Below are positions 25,753-35,429 of a stretch of 64,000 nt of DNA, in pieces (position 1 is the stretch's first letter; each line of letters begins with the position of its first letter). The notes beneath the pieces were generated by a model, which had not been told where the DNA came from, did not search any database, and saw only the letters and a program-made list of their open reading frames with translations. The stretch covers positions 1-64,000 of the forward strand of contig JAYFQF010000009.1 of assembly GCA_034927285.1 (NCBI GenBank), read 5' to 3'. This DNA is from JAYFQF01 sp034927285 (GTDB taxonomy: Bacteria; Bacillota; Peptococcia; DRI-13; UBA5745). A program made the position numbers and the translations under genes.

Positions 25753-27834
25753 ATGAACCAGACTGTTGAAGAAAAACTAAAGAATTTGCCTGCCGGGCCG
25801 GGGGTGTACCTGATGAAGGACACCGCCGGCAAGGTCATTTATGTCGGTAAGGCGGTTAATCTGAAAAACCGGGTCCGCTCTTATTTTAAGGAGAATGTGC
25901 CAAACGGCAAGACCAGGGCTTTGGTAAGCCATATCCGGGACCTGGAATGGATCCTCACCGATTCGGAGATGGAGGCCCTGATCCTGGAGTGCAATCTGAT
26001 CAAAAAATATAAGCCCAAGTACAATATCCGGCTGATGGACGATAAGAACTATCCCTATGTCCGGGTAACTGTGCAGGAGGATTTTCCCCGGGTGGAATAC
26101 GTCCACAAGATGGAACAGGACAAAGCCCGCTACTTCGGGCCTTATACTTCCAGCACCGCTATCAAGGATACCTTAAGGCTGTTAAAGCGGATCTTCCCTT
26201 TACGTTCCTGCAAGACCACCGCCGGCTGGGGCCGCCAGCAGCGTCCTTGCCTGAATCAATATATCGGCCGCTGTCTGGCTCCCTGTATGGGGCAGGTCTC
26301 CAAAGAAGAATACGGCAAGATGATCGCTCAGGTTATCCTCTTTTTAGAGGGCAAGCAGGAAAGCCTTTGCAAGCTGATCCAGGAGCGAATGGATCAAGCC
26401 GCGGAAAACCTGGATTTTGAGGAGGCGGGGCAGCTGCGTGATCAGCTTTTCGCCCTGGAACGGGTGATTGAGCGACAAAAGGTAATTTCCGACAAACGGG
26501 AAGATTATGACGTAATTAATTATGCCCGGGGAAAAAGCCGGGTCTGTGTCCAGGTCTTTTATATCCGGGAAGGCAAGCTTTTGGGCCGGGAAACCTTTTT
26601 CCTGGAGGGTCAGGACAGCGGCGACGAGGATGTACTGCTGCCCTTTTTGGGGCAGTACTACAGCCGGGTGCCGGTGATCCCGGGAGAAATCTATATTCCC
26701 GAGCCTAAGGCCGGAGCCGGGATATCCGAAGACATGTCCGGGGAAGCCCTTGAGGAAATTATTGAAGGAGCCGGCGCCAAATCCTGTGCTGAAGCCGGCT
26801 TGGAGAATGGCGCGGAGGCTCGTGCCCGAACCGCTGCCGAAGCCAGCCAAGAATCCGGCGCTGAGTCTGATACTGAATCGGGCATTGAATCCGATGCTGA
26901 GCCAGACGCCGATGCTGAGCCAGACGCTGATGCCAGGGATTCCGACGGCGCCACTACCATTGCCGCGGATTTAGCCATGACTCAGGACTGGCTTTCCTCT
27001 CTGCGCGGCCGGCGGGTACAGATCCGTATACCCAAGCGGGGGGAAAAAAAGGCCCTTCTGGATATGGTGGGAAAAAACGCCCGGGATCTGCTGCTGCAAA
27101 AAGAGCAGCAGGAAGAAGCTCAGGGCGACCGCCTGACCCAAGGCCTGGAAGAACTGCGGCAGGTCCTGGGGATGGAAAACCTGCCCCATCGCATGGAATG
27201 CTACGATATTTCCCACATCTCCGGTACGGAGACCGTGGCCTCCATGGTGGTGGCCATCGACGGCAAGCCCAGGCCGGAGCTGTATCGCCGCTTTAAAATC
27301 CGGATGGTGGAGGGAAATAACGACTTCGCTTCCATGGCCGAAGTCATCCTGCGCCGTTTTTCCAAAGAGCGGCAGCAGGATACCCGTTTCGGTGAATTGC
27401 CGGATTTGGTGGTGATCGACGGCGGCAAGGGCCAGCTGTCCTCGGCACGCTCCATTATGGAGCTTCTAGGCGTGGGCCATATCGCTACCGTGGGCCTGGC
27501 CAAGCAATTCGAGTGGATCTATAAACCGGGGCAATCCGACCCTATCGTATTGAGCGCGAAATCCCCGGCCATCCTGATCATTACCCACCTGCGGGACGAG
27601 GCCCACCGCTTTGCCATTACCTATCACCGGCTGCTGCGGGGAAAACGGAACCTGACCTCGGCCCTGGACGAGATCCCGGGACTGGGGCCGAAAGGGAAAA
27701 AGGCTCTGCTGCAGAAATTCGAGCTTTCCTTAAAGAACATCATGGCCGCCGGCCTGGAGGAATTAGAAGAGACCCCGGGTTTGCCGAAAAAAAGCGCCCG
27801 GGCGGTTTATGATTGGTTCCACCCCGAAGAATAG
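25753..27834 (+). CDS. uvrC: Excinuclease ABC subunit C with acidic insertion
   Basis: 693 residues, about 90 more than usual. UvrC makes both incisions during excision repair. The GIY-YIG nuclease is at the N-terminus (GPGVYLMKDTAGKVIYVGKA), the UVR domain near 205-240, the RNase H-like 5' nuclease near 470-600 (ECYDISHISGTETVASMVV, VIDGGKGQLSSA) and the helix-hairpin-helix at the end (IPGLGPKGKKALL, TPGLPKKSA). Between roughly residues 318 and 407 an Ala/Glu/Asp-rich insert (units such as DAEPDADAEPDAD) separates the two nuclease halves, probably as a flexible linker. Confidence 0.96.
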   Translation: MNQTVEEKLKNLPAGPGVYLMKDTAGKVIYVGKAVNLKNRVRSYFKENVPNGKTRALVSHIRDLEWILTDSEMEALILECNLIKKYKPKYNIRLMDDKNYPYVRVTVQEDFPRVEYVHKMEQDKARYFGPYTSSTAIKDTLRLLKRIFPLRSCKTTAGWGRQQRPCLNQYIGRCLAPCMGQVSKEEYGKMIAQVILFLEGKQESLCKLIQERMDQAAENLDFEEAGQLRDQLFALERVIERQKVISDKREDYDVINYARGKSRVCVQVFYIREGKLLGRETFFLEGQDSGDEDVLLPFLGQYYSRVPVIPGEIYIPEPKAGAGISEDMSGEALEEIIEGAGAKSCAEAGLENGAEARARTAAEASQESGAESDTESGIESDAEPDADAEPDADARDSDGATTIAADLAMTQDWLSSLRGRRVQIRIPKRGEKKALLDMVGKNARDLLLQKEQQEEAQGDRLTQGLEELRQVLGMENLPHRMECYDISHISGTETVASMVVAIDGKPRPELYRRFKIRMVEGNNDFASMAEVILRRFSKERQQDTRFGELPDLVVIDGGKGQLSSARSIMELLGVGHIATVGLAKQFEWIYKPGQSDPIVLSAKSPAILIITHLRDEAHRFAITYHRLLRGKRNLTSALDEIPGLGPKGKKALLQKFELSLKNIMAAGLEELEETPGLPKKSARAVYDWFHPEE

Positions 27835-27958
27835 GCGGCCTGACCGGTGATCCGGCCTTTGTCCTTCCTGGTGATCCCACCGGCAAATGGCCGATCCTCG
27901 TCCCGGCTTCTTAAATGGACAGCGGTTGATCTATGGAGAAATCAGATGAAAAATCCAA

Positions 27959-28000
27959 TGCGCCTTTCCGGGACCCGCCGGTTACGGAGGCGCACTTTTT
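27959..28000 (+). terminator. Probable terminator after uvrC
   Basis: TGCGCCT..CCG pairs with CGG.AGGCGCA around a GC-rich loop, followed by CTTTTT. Confidence 0.65.
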
Positions 28001-28274
28001 GCGTTAAAGTATTGGGAATGGACCCTGGAAAATATGGATGAAGGCTTTACCATGCCCTGAAACTTTTGTGCCGAAGTTTTACAGACCCGACGTTGCTTGG
28101 CGGCTTGGCCCAAAGTATAATATAAGGAAAAGGGAAGGTTCTGAAGCAATAACAAATTTCATCAAAATTTTCATCCTATTAGAGGAAAGAGCGATAGAGG
28201 AAAGACCAAGGTCACTGGTAAATCTGTGGGTAAAGCAGAATTCAACTGAAGAAGGTGAGAGTAGTCCAACCATG

Positions 28275-28491
28275 TTTACCGGGATTTTCCCATGTTTTTT
28301 CTTCAAATCCCGGTAAATTTACTCAGACATCCACGCAGAGAGGACACTCCTTTATTTTGTCCTTGATCAGAGGATGAATTTACAAAATTCCCGCCAAAAC
28401 TCTTACCTCAACGCCATGATCAAAGCAAAATCGGACCGTTGAGAAGATTTTACCGGGATTTGCTTTAAAAACAAAGCGTTTTCCCGGTAAA
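28275..28491. repeat. 217-bp element with nested inverted repeats (copy 2)
   Basis: Two 43-bp palindromic units, 28275-28317 and 28449-28491, bracket a 131-bp core, the same plan as at 5699-5914. Each unit begins TTTACCGGGATTT and ends AATCCCGGTAAA or a near variant (TTTCCCGGTAAA in the last). The flanking bases extend the shared end to CATGTTTACC on the left and GGTAAACAT on the right. The cores of the two copies are not obviously alike by eye, apart from AGGAC/GTCCT words. Confidence 0.75.
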
Positions 28492-28530
28492 CATAGGTCG
28501 TCAGTATTGAGGAGTCCTCTGGCTTTTCCA

Positions 28531-28641
28531 TTAATCGTGGCAGATCAATGCGGGCGGTTTAATTGTGGCAGGTCAATGCGGACGGTTTAATCGTGGCAGG
28601 TCAATGCGGACAGTTTAATCGTGGCAGGTCAATGCGGACAG
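28531..28641. repeat. Four-unit, 28-bp direct repeat array
   Basis: Units starting at 28531, 28559, 28587 and 28615 share TTAATCGTGGCAGGTCAATG followed by CGGACGG or CGGACAG. They abut with one-base spacing, so this is not a CRISPR. GTGGCAGGTCAAT words in clusters are reminiscent of IS21-family terminal repeats; no transposase is present. Confidence 0.8.
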
Positions 28642-28789
28642 TTCCTGAAATGTTTAAGTCGGCGTCGTTAAGATAAGGATTCATAATTTATCCTCGCGGC
28701 GGGCTGCAAGAGAATCAGGAATACAAGGAGCCGGCCGTGTGAAAATCAAAATTCATGATATAATAATCACCATAAAGGAGGGATGAACC

Positions 28790-29116
28790 ATGTTGGTAAC
28801 ATGGCTGATCAATTCAATCACCGTATTGCTGGTTTCTTACCTGCTGAAGGGGTTCCATGTGGAAAATTTCGCCACGGCCCTGATTTTTGCCCTGCTTTTA
28901 GGTGTGATTAACTCGGTGGTCCGGCCGGTGGCCCTGTTTTTTGGCCTGCCCATCACCATTTTGACCCTGGGGCTTTTTGTTTTTGTGATCAATGCGGCAA
29001 TGCTGAAGCTGGCCGGCGCACTGGTCAGCGGAGTCCGCATTAACGGCTGGGGCACGGCGATTTTGGCTTCTCTGCTGATTTCTATTATCGCCAGCCTCTT
29101 AAACAGCCTGCGCTGA
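28790..29116 (+). CDS. YvlD-like small membrane protein (phage holin superfamily IV fold)
   Basis: 108 residues with four transmembrane helices (about 4-20, 27-50, 55-77, 85-106). The sequence NSVVRPVALFFGLPITILTLGLFVFVINAAML is typical of the PF04020 family, of which B. subtilis YvlD is a member. Despite the holin label, these are chromosomal envelope proteins, often linked to envelope stress; the molecular role is not known. ATG follows AAAGGAGGG at ideal spacing. No phage genes surround it. Confidence 0.85.
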   Translation: MLVTWLINSITVLLVSYLLKGFHVENFATALIFALLLGVINSVVRPVALFFGLPITILTLGLFVFVINAAMLKLAGALVSGVRINGWGTAILASLLISIIASLLNSLR

Positions 29117-29183
29117 AAGGACGCGGACTTCTGCGGGAGCAAAGCGGGCTCCTGCTAAAATTCATCAGGACAGGAAAGAGAGA

Positions 29184-30038
29184 ATGAGTGAAAAACAAAT
29201 TATCCTAAGGGAAGATACCCCACTAAGTCCAAAACCGGACATCCGGCTTTTGGCTATTGATTTGGACGAAACCATGCTGACCACGGAAAAGACGATTTCT
29301 CCCCGGACCAAGGCGGCTATTATCGAAGCCAGAAGCCAGGGCGTCGTGGTGACCATTGCCACCGGCCGGATGTATATTTCCGCGTTGCCTTATGCCCAGG
29401 AACTGGAGATTAATGTGCCGCTGATTACCTACCAGGGAGCCCTGATTATCACCACTGAAGGGCAGGTTTTGACCCATAAGACCCTGAGCCCTTCCCTCAG
29501 CCAGGAACTGGTGGACTTTCTGAAGCCTTACGGCCACCACGTCAATCTGTATATGGGTCATGAAATGTATATTGAAAAGGATTCTCCTGAGGTCCGGAAG
29601 TACCAGAAGCAGACCCGGGTTTACCTGAACATCATTCCGGAGTTTAAGTCCTTTTTAGCGGCCCAGGGGGTAGGGGCCACCAAGTTTTCCCTGATTTCCA
29701 CCCCGGAAGAGGTGCGGCGGATCATGGCCGAAGGTAAAGAGCGCTTCGGCGATCAGGTCCAGTTTATGCCCAGCATGCCCTACTTCCTGGAGTTTGGCCG
29801 GCCGGATATCGGCAAGGGCCGGGCTCTGGCGGAGATGGCGGCGGATCTGGGCCTGGCCCGGGAACAGGTGATGGCCATTGGCGACAGCCCCAATGACCTG
29901 GATATGATCGAGTATGCCGGCTGCGGCGTGGTCATGGCAAACGGGCTGGATTTTGTCCGGGAAAAAGCGGATTATATCACCGCCGACAATAATCACGACG
30001 GCGTGGCCCTGGCCATCGAGAAGCTGGCGCTGAAATAA
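29184..30038 (+). CDS. HAD-superfamily Cof-type sugar/FMN phosphatase
   Basis: 284 residues. Cof-type HAD hydrolases dephosphorylate sugar phosphates or cofactors such as FMN; the substrate here cannot be told. Motif I is DLDET (nucleophile D26, acid D28), motif II IATGR near residue 56, the lysine of motif III GKGRALAEM near 210 and motif IV GDSPNDLDMIEYAG near 235. The large C2-type cap lies between motifs II and III. It stands before rapZ-whiA, probably cotranscribed (55-base gap). Confidence 0.9.
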   Translation: MSEKQIILREDTPLSPKPDIRLLAIDLDETMLTTEKTISPRTKAAIIEARSQGVVVTIATGRMYISALPYAQELEINVPLITYQGALIITTEGQVLTHKTLSPSLSQELVDFLKPYGHHVNLYMGHEMYIEKDSPEVRKYQKQTRVYLNIIPEFKSFLAAQGVGATKFSLISTPEEVRRIMAEGKERFGDQVQFMPSMPYFLEFGRPDIGKGRALAEMAADLGLAREQVMAIGDSPNDLDMIEYAGCGVVMANGLDFVREKADYITADNNHDGVALAIEKLALK

Positions 30039-30093
30039 TACCGCAGGCCCTAAAGGCAGGCGGGAACGGCGGCCGGAGAAAGAGAGGCAGGTT

Positions 30094-30981
30094 ATGAAGG
30101 AAAAATGCAAATCGCCGGAATTTTGGATTGTTACCGGCCAGTCCGGAGCGGGCAAAACCAATGCCTTGCGGATTTTGGAGGACTGGGGTTACTTTTGTAT
30201 TGATAACCTGCCCCCCACCCTTTTAGGCAAGACGGCGGAAATGGTCGTCGGCGACGGCGGCATCGAGCGGGTAGCCCTGGGTATCGACGTGCGCAGCCGC
30301 CGTTTTTTCGATAATATGGAAGCGGCCCTGTCGGAGATGAAAGAACTGGGCCATAAGACCAATATCCTTTTTTTGGACGCCGATACCCCTACCCTGGTAA
30401 AAAGGTTCAAGGAAACCCGCCGCCGCCACCCTATGGCCTCCGAGGGAGAGCTGATGGAAGATATCCGTCTGGAACGGAAGCTTTTAGAAGATCTGCGGGA
30501 GCGGGCCGACGTGGTGGTGGATACCAGCAACCTGAAGGTAAAAGAGCTGAAGGAAGTGATGGAGGCCCGGATCGGCAAGGGAGGCTGTCAGGATCAGTTT
30601 CACGTCTACGTGGTCTCTTTTGGCTTTAAATACGGGCTGCCTCTGGATGCCGACCTGGTGATGGACGTCCGTTTCCTGCCCAATCCTTTTTATGATACGG
30701 AATTGCGGAAGCTGACGGGACTTGATCAGGCGGTGCGGGACTATGTAATGAGCCATGAGGTCTCCCGGGTTTTCTTCGAGAAGTACTCGGAGCTGCTGAT
30801 TTATCTGGTGCCCAAGTATATTGCCGAGGGGAAAAGCAACCTGGTGGTGGCCATCGGCTGCACCGGCGGCCAGCACCGCTCGGTGACCCTGGCGGAGATG
30901 CTGCAGCGGTCCCTGACCCAGGCCGGTATCCTTTCCAGCGTCAAGCACAGAGACGTATTCCGCACAAAAGAGGAGGCGTAG
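30094..30981 (+). CDS. rapZ: RNase adapter / nucleotide-binding protein RapZ
   Basis: 295 residues. P-loop GQSGAGKT at residues 15-22, followed by the family's ALRILEDWGYFCIDNLPPTLL. The C-terminal domain holds YVVSFGFKYGLPLDADLVMDVRFLPNPFY and GCTGGQHRSVTLAE. In E. coli RapZ steers RNase E to a small RNA; in Firmicutes (YvcJ) it binds nucleotides and affects competence or cell-wall control. It is four bases from whiA. The usual middle gene, yvcK, is missing. Confidence 0.96.
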   Translation: MKEKCKSPEFWIVTGQSGAGKTNALRILEDWGYFCIDNLPPTLLGKTAEMVVGDGGIERVALGIDVRSRRFFDNMEAALSEMKELGHKTNILFLDADTPTLVKRFKETRRRHPMASEGELMEDIRLERKLLEDLRERADVVVDTSNLKVKELKEVMEARIGKGGCQDQFHVYVVSFGFKYGLPLDADLVMDVRFLPNPFYDTELRKLTGLDQAVRDYVMSHEVSRVFFEKYSELLIYLVPKYIAEGKSNLVVAIGCTGGQHRSVTLAEMLQRSLTQAGILSSVKHRDVFRTKEEA

Positions 30982-30985
30982 ACCC

Positions 30986-31954
30986 ATGGCAGAAAAGGCA
31001 TCCTTTTCCGTGCGGACCAAAGACGAGATCTCCCGCGTCTATCCGGAAAAGGAATGCTGCCGGCTGGCAGAGCTGGCGGCCATCACCCGGATGGACGGTA
31101 CCGTGACCATCGGCGTGGGGGGCAAAACCGGCCTGTACATTTCCACAGAGTATTCGGCGGCCGCCCGCAAGGTCTACCGTCTGCTGAAGGATTGCTTCGG
31201 GGTGGAAGGGGAGCTGACCGTCAAGCGCCAGAACCGCCTGAAGAAGAACACCCTGTATAATATCCGGGTGCCGGCGGGCCGGGAGACCCTGGAAATCCTG
31301 CGGCGGCTGGGTATCGTAGGGGAAGGCTGGAATATTCATCCCGAGATCAAAAAAGATCTGATCCGCACTCAATGCTGCCGCAAAAGTTATCTGCGGGGCG
31401 CTTTTTTAGGAGGCGGCTCCGTCAGCAGCCCCGACGGAAATTATCATCTGGAGATCATCACCAATCATCCCAGGCAGGCCCGGAGCCTGGCGGCCCTGAT
31501 CAACCGTTTCCCCGGCATGCAGGCCAAAGTGTCCAGCCGCAAGCAGTGGTATGTGGTATATCTCAAGGACAGCGATCAGATCGCCGGTTTTCTGGCCCTG
31601 ATCGGCGCCCATGCCAGCCTGCTGGAATTTGAGAACGTACGGGTGATGAAAGGCCTGAAAAATCAGGTGAACCGGCTGGTGAACTGTGAGACGGCCAACC
31701 TGACAAAAACCGTGGACGCGGCTTTGCGCCAGGTAGAAAACATCCGTTTTCTCCAGGAGGAAATCGGCCTGGAAAGCCTGGAGCCGCCGCTGCAGGAGCT
31801 GGCCAGGCTGCGGCTGGAAAACCCCGAAATCAATTTAAAAGAGCTGGGACAGATGCTGTCGCCTCCGGTAGGAAAGTCCGGGGTAAACCATCGTATGCGC
31901 AAGCTGGAGGAAATAGCCCGGGAGCTGCGGAAAAGCAAAGGCCAAGAGAAATAG
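30986..31954 (+). CDS. whiA: DNA-binding protein WhiA
   Basis: 322 residues. The N-terminal half is a LAGLIDADG-homing-endonuclease-like domain without nuclease function (RGAFLGGGSVSSPDGNYHLEI near residue 135), and the C-terminal half is a helix-turn-helix region (NLKELGQMLSPPVGKSGVNHRMRKLEEIA near 280). WhiA influences cell division and chromosome segregation in Firmicutes and sporulation in Actinobacteria. It directly follows rapZ, so the two are translated together. Confidence 0.96.
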   Translation: MAEKASFSVRTKDEISRVYPEKECCRLAELAAITRMDGTVTIGVGGKTGLYISTEYSAAARKVYRLLKDCFGVEGELTVKRQNRLKKNTLYNIRVPAGRETLEILRRLGIVGEGWNIHPEIKKDLIRTQCCRKSYLRGAFLGGGSVSSPDGNYHLEIITNHPRQARSLAALINRFPGMQAKVSSRKQWYVVYLKDSDQIAGFLALIGAHASLLEFENVRVMKGLKNQVNRLVNCETANLTKTVDAALRQVENIRFLQEEIGLESLEPPLQELARLRLENPEINLKELGQMLSPPVGKSGVNHRMRKLEEIARELRKSKGQEK

Positions 31955-32006
31955 TCTGCAAAGAACGCCGCGTCCTGCGGGAGTATCCCCGCGGCACGGC
32001 CACCGG

Positions 32007-32042
32007 CAAAAAAAGAAGGATATCCGGCTGGCGGATATCCTT
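32007..32042 (-). terminator. Terminator between whiA and ferredoxin
   Basis: AAGGATATCCG (32016-32026) and CGGATATCCTT (32032-32042) form an 11-bp stem. On the minus strand it is followed by CTTTTTTTG, so it terminates the ferredoxin transcript and may also stop whiA. Confidence 0.85.
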
Positions 32043-32079
32043 CCATGACTTGTCCACTTTAATCAATTTATTCTGAGGA

Positions 32080-32250
32080 TTACTCAGCTTGAGGTGCACC
32101 TACGGGACAGACGTCTGCGCAGGCACCGCAGTCGATGCACTTTTCTGCGTCGATTACGTATTTGCTATCGCCTTCGGAGATCGCTTCAACGGGACAGCCT
32201 GCTGCGCAAGCGCCACAACTGATGCATTCGTCATTAATTTTGTATGCCAT
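32080..32250 (-). CDS. 2[4Fe-4S] clostridial-type ferredoxin
   Basis: 56 residues, an electron carrier of anaerobic metabolism. Two CxxCxxCxxxCP motifs are complete: [12 protein letters not shown] and [12 protein letters not shown], each binding a 4Fe-4S cluster. I chose the ATG at 32250, six bases after GGAGGTG, over an upstream in-frame start. It is a single-gene transcript with its own promoter (TTGCGA-17-TATAAT) and terminator, as is usual for highly expressed ferredoxins. Confidence 0.97.
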   Translation of the reverse strand: MAYKINDECISCGACAAGCPVEAISEGDSKYVIDAEKCIDCGACADVCPVGAPQAE

Positions 32251-32277
32251 GATTTTCACCTCCATTTCGTCAGCTAA

Positions 32278-32306
32278 ATTATAACTTGGCTCCTATTATT
32301 TCGCAA
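32278..32306 (-). promoter_or_regulatory. Ferredoxin promoter
   Basis: On the minus strand: TTGCGA (32301-32306), 17-bp spacer, TATAAT (32278-32283). Confidence 0.75.
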
Positions 32307-32645
32307 GGCTTTTTTGAAAAGTCCTGTGGAATAATGCCGGAGGAATATCTGGGAATTCGGGGCCGCAAATTTTATAAAATTTCTGCTGAATCGGTATTGC
32401 CAAGACTACGGCACTTCAGTGTATAATGGACAAGGCAAAGTTGGCGGTCCGATGCTTTCACGGTCCGGTTCCCGGCTCAGGCCTGACCCGGCCGGCAGGC
32501 TCTTGCGCGGGAAAGCTCTTGCGCGACAGGGCTCTTGCAAAGAAAGCTCTTGGGCAACGGGGCTCTTGCAAAGAAAGCTCTTGCGCGGGAAAACTCCTGC
32601 GGGAGAAGGGGACGGCCGGCGCCGAGGCAAGCGGTGAATATTTCC
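32307..32645. other. Intergenic region before tRNA-Sec
   Basis: It contains a possible plus-strand promoter (TTGCCA at 32397, TATAAT at 32422-32427, spacer 19, long) and the CTCTTGC repeat tract at 32500-32602. No gene is supported. Confidence 0.5.
32500..32602. repeat. CTCTTGC repeat tract upstream of tRNA-Sec
   Basis: Six units of about 15-16 bases begin CTCTTGC or CTCTTGG (for example CTCTTGCGCGGGAAAG and CTCTTGCAAAGAAAG, the latter twice). They lie between the putative promoter and the tRNA, so they would be part of the 5' leader. Confidence 0.75.
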
Positions 32646-32742
32646 GGGAGTAGATGGGTGCTGGTGTGCCTTGCGGTCTTCAAAACCGTTTCGGGGAGTT
32701 AGGAGCTTCCTGGGTGAGTTCGATTCTCACATACTCCCGCCA
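32646..32742 (+). tRNA. selC: tRNA-Sec (UCA anticodon)
   Basis: 97 bases including an encoded CCA. Anticodon loop CTTCAAA gives TCA between CGGT/ACCG stem arms. The acceptor stem is GGGAGTA/TACTCCC with G discriminator, the T arm is GTGAG-TTCGATT-CTCAC, and the long variable arm is typical of selenocysteine tRNA. The eighth acceptor pair of the usual 8-bp stem would be a G-A mismatch. It implies that UGA is read as selenocysteine somewhere in this genome; selA, selB and selD are not in the window. Confidence 0.93.
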
Positions 32743-32925
32743 CAGGCTTTCCCTATGCCCGGCGGCTTTCGCTGCGGGCATTTTTTCTGCGGAGCAGGAT
32801 TTGTCTATTTGTGTTATACTATATTTCTTTTTTTGAAAAATAGGTTATGTTATTTGAAGTGATGGGTATTATGTGTTAGAATGAAATGGTTGGCAGAGCC
32901 GTCTATTTGAGCCGGGGTGATTGTG

Positions 32926-34314
32926 ATGGAAATCGGCTTGCATCTGGAACAGACTCAGAAATTGATCATAACCCCTGAACTGCGGCAGGCCTTGGAAATT
33001 CTGCAGCTTTCCTCCATGGATCTGGTGGATTTCACCGATCAGGCCCTGATGGAAAACCCCTTATTGGAGGCCAAAGAGGGCGGAGAAAGAAACGGTGAGC
33101 AGCAGGATGAGCCCAATCGCATCGACTGGCAGAGCTTTATCAGCAAAAGCCGGGACTATTACGAGGAAAAAGGGCTGCCCAGAGAGGTGCGGGAAGAGGG
33201 ACCCCACGAATCCATGGTCTCTCACCAGTTGACGTTGGAGGAATATCTGACGGCACAGTGGAAGTTTGCTGCCTCAGATCCGGAAATCGGCGCTATCGGC
33301 GAATACCTGATCGGCAACATGAACCCCAGCGGCTACCTGGCGATTACCGTAGAACAGGCGGCAGCGGACCTGGCAAAAAGCCAGGAAAAGGTTGAACAGG
33401 CCCTGAAGCTTTTACAGACTATGGATCCGCCGGGAGTCTGTGCCCGGAGCCTGCGGGAATGTCTGATCCTGCAGGTGGTACGCCAGCCCTTGGAGAAGAG
33501 GACCAAGGCGGCGATGGAGACGCTGATCAACCACTATCTTCAGGAGGTGGGCCGGGGAAACCTGGTGAAGGTCGCCAAAGAGATGGAATTAACGCCGGCC
33601 CAGGTTCAAAAACTGGTGGACCGGCTGCGCCGCCTGAATCCCAAGCCCGGGGTGGGATTTGCCGACAGTGAGGAAACTGTTTATGTAATTCCCGACGTCC
33701 AGGTGGAGCGGGACGGCGAAGGCTTTCGAATTATCCTGAACGAGGGGCACGTGCCCCAATTGACCATAAACGATACTTACGCCAAGGTGCTGTTGCAGCA
33801 TTCCGACGCGGAAAAAGATCAGGCGGCAAAAAGCTTTGTCGAGGCCAAATTAAACCAGGCCGCCTGGCTTTTGCGATGTCTTGAGCAGCGTCGCTCTACG
33901 ATCTATAAAGTGACGGAAGCGCTGCTGAAATATCAGGTGGAGTTTTTCCGCAAAGGCGTTTCGGCCCTGCGGCCTTTGACCATGCGGCAAATCGCCGACG
34001 AGGTGGGAGTCCATGAATCCACCGTCAGCCGGACGGCGGCCAATAAATATATCCAGACTCCCCACGGCGTGTTTGAATTCAAGTTTTTCTTTACGCCGGG
34101 CCTGGAAAGCGTTACCCAGGGAACCGTATCGACGGAGAGTATCCGGGAAATTATAAAAGGGATTATTAAAAACGAAGAGCCGGAAAAACCCTTCACCGAC
34201 CAGCAGATTGCCGATCAGCTGGGACAAAGGGGGATCAAGGTGGCCCGGCGCACCGTGGCAAAATACAGAGAAGAATTAGGAATCCGCAGCACGGCCCTGC
34301 GCCGGCGCTATTAG
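32926..34314 (+). CDS. rpoN: RNA polymerase sigma-54 factor
   Basis: 462 residues from the ATG at 32926, six bases after GGGGTG. Sigma-54 directs transcription from -24/-12 promoters and needs enhancer-binding activators. Region I is Gln/Leu-rich (LEQTQKLIITPELRQALEILQLSSMDL), the core-binding region is in the middle, a helix-turn-helix follows (HESTVSRTAANKYIQTPHGVFEFKFFF), and the C-terminal RpoN box is ARRTVAKYREELGI. It precedes the glycolytic genes; no gapA regulator (cggR) gene is visible between them. Confidence 0.97.
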   Translation: MEIGLHLEQTQKLIITPELRQALEILQLSSMDLVDFTDQALMENPLLEAKEGGERNGEQQDEPNRIDWQSFISKSRDYYEEKGLPREVREEGPHESMVSHQLTLEEYLTAQWKFAASDPEIGAIGEYLIGNMNPSGYLAITVEQAAADLAKSQEKVEQALKLLQTMDPPGVCARSLRECLILQVVRQPLEKRTKAAMETLINHYLQEVGRGNLVKVAKEMELTPAQVQKLVDRLRRLNPKPGVGFADSEETVYVIPDVQVERDGEGFRIILNEGHVPQLTINDTYAKVLLQHSDAEKDQAAKSFVEAKLNQAAWLLRCLEQRRSTIYKVTEALLKYQVEFFRKGVSALRPLTMRQIADEVGVHESTVSRTAANKYIQTPHGVFEFKFFFTPGLESVTQGTVSTESIREIIKGIIKNEEPEKPFTDQQIADQLGQRGIKVARRTVAKYREELGIRSTALRRRY

Positions 34315-34380
34315 GGTGAAACCGGGACCGGACAGGCCCGGACTTTTTAGGAAAAACTCAAGGATCGTCAGATAACTTAG

Positions 34381-35397
<1,017 letters not shown>

Positions 35398-35429
35398 AAT
35401 CCGGATAAAAAGAAAGGGGAGCTTTACGG

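Larger units (their letters stand above)
27835..28789. other. 955-bp gene-poor region with repeats
   Basis: No credible coding sequence. It contains a probable uvrC terminator (27959-28000), the second nested inverted-repeat element (28275-28491), a four-unit direct repeat (28531-28641), and a TATAAT at 28759-28764 before the YvlD-like gene. The stretch 28020-28270 is AT-richer than its surroundings and may be foreign, but encodes nothing I recognise. Confidence 0.6.

Noticed and set aside
28038..28316. Small plus-strand open frame between uvrC and the YvlD-like gene
   Set aside because: It has no ribosome binding site and runs into the nested-repeat element; no family resemblance.
28531..28641. 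Possible CRISPR array
   Set aside because: The 28-bp units abut with no spacers.
28790..29116. Prophage holin
   Set aside because: The PF04020-type protein is chromosomal in most Firmicutes and no phage genes lie nearby.
32419..32653. Small open frames across the CTCTTGC repeats
   Set aside because: Repeat-derived, open in several frames, no start signal.
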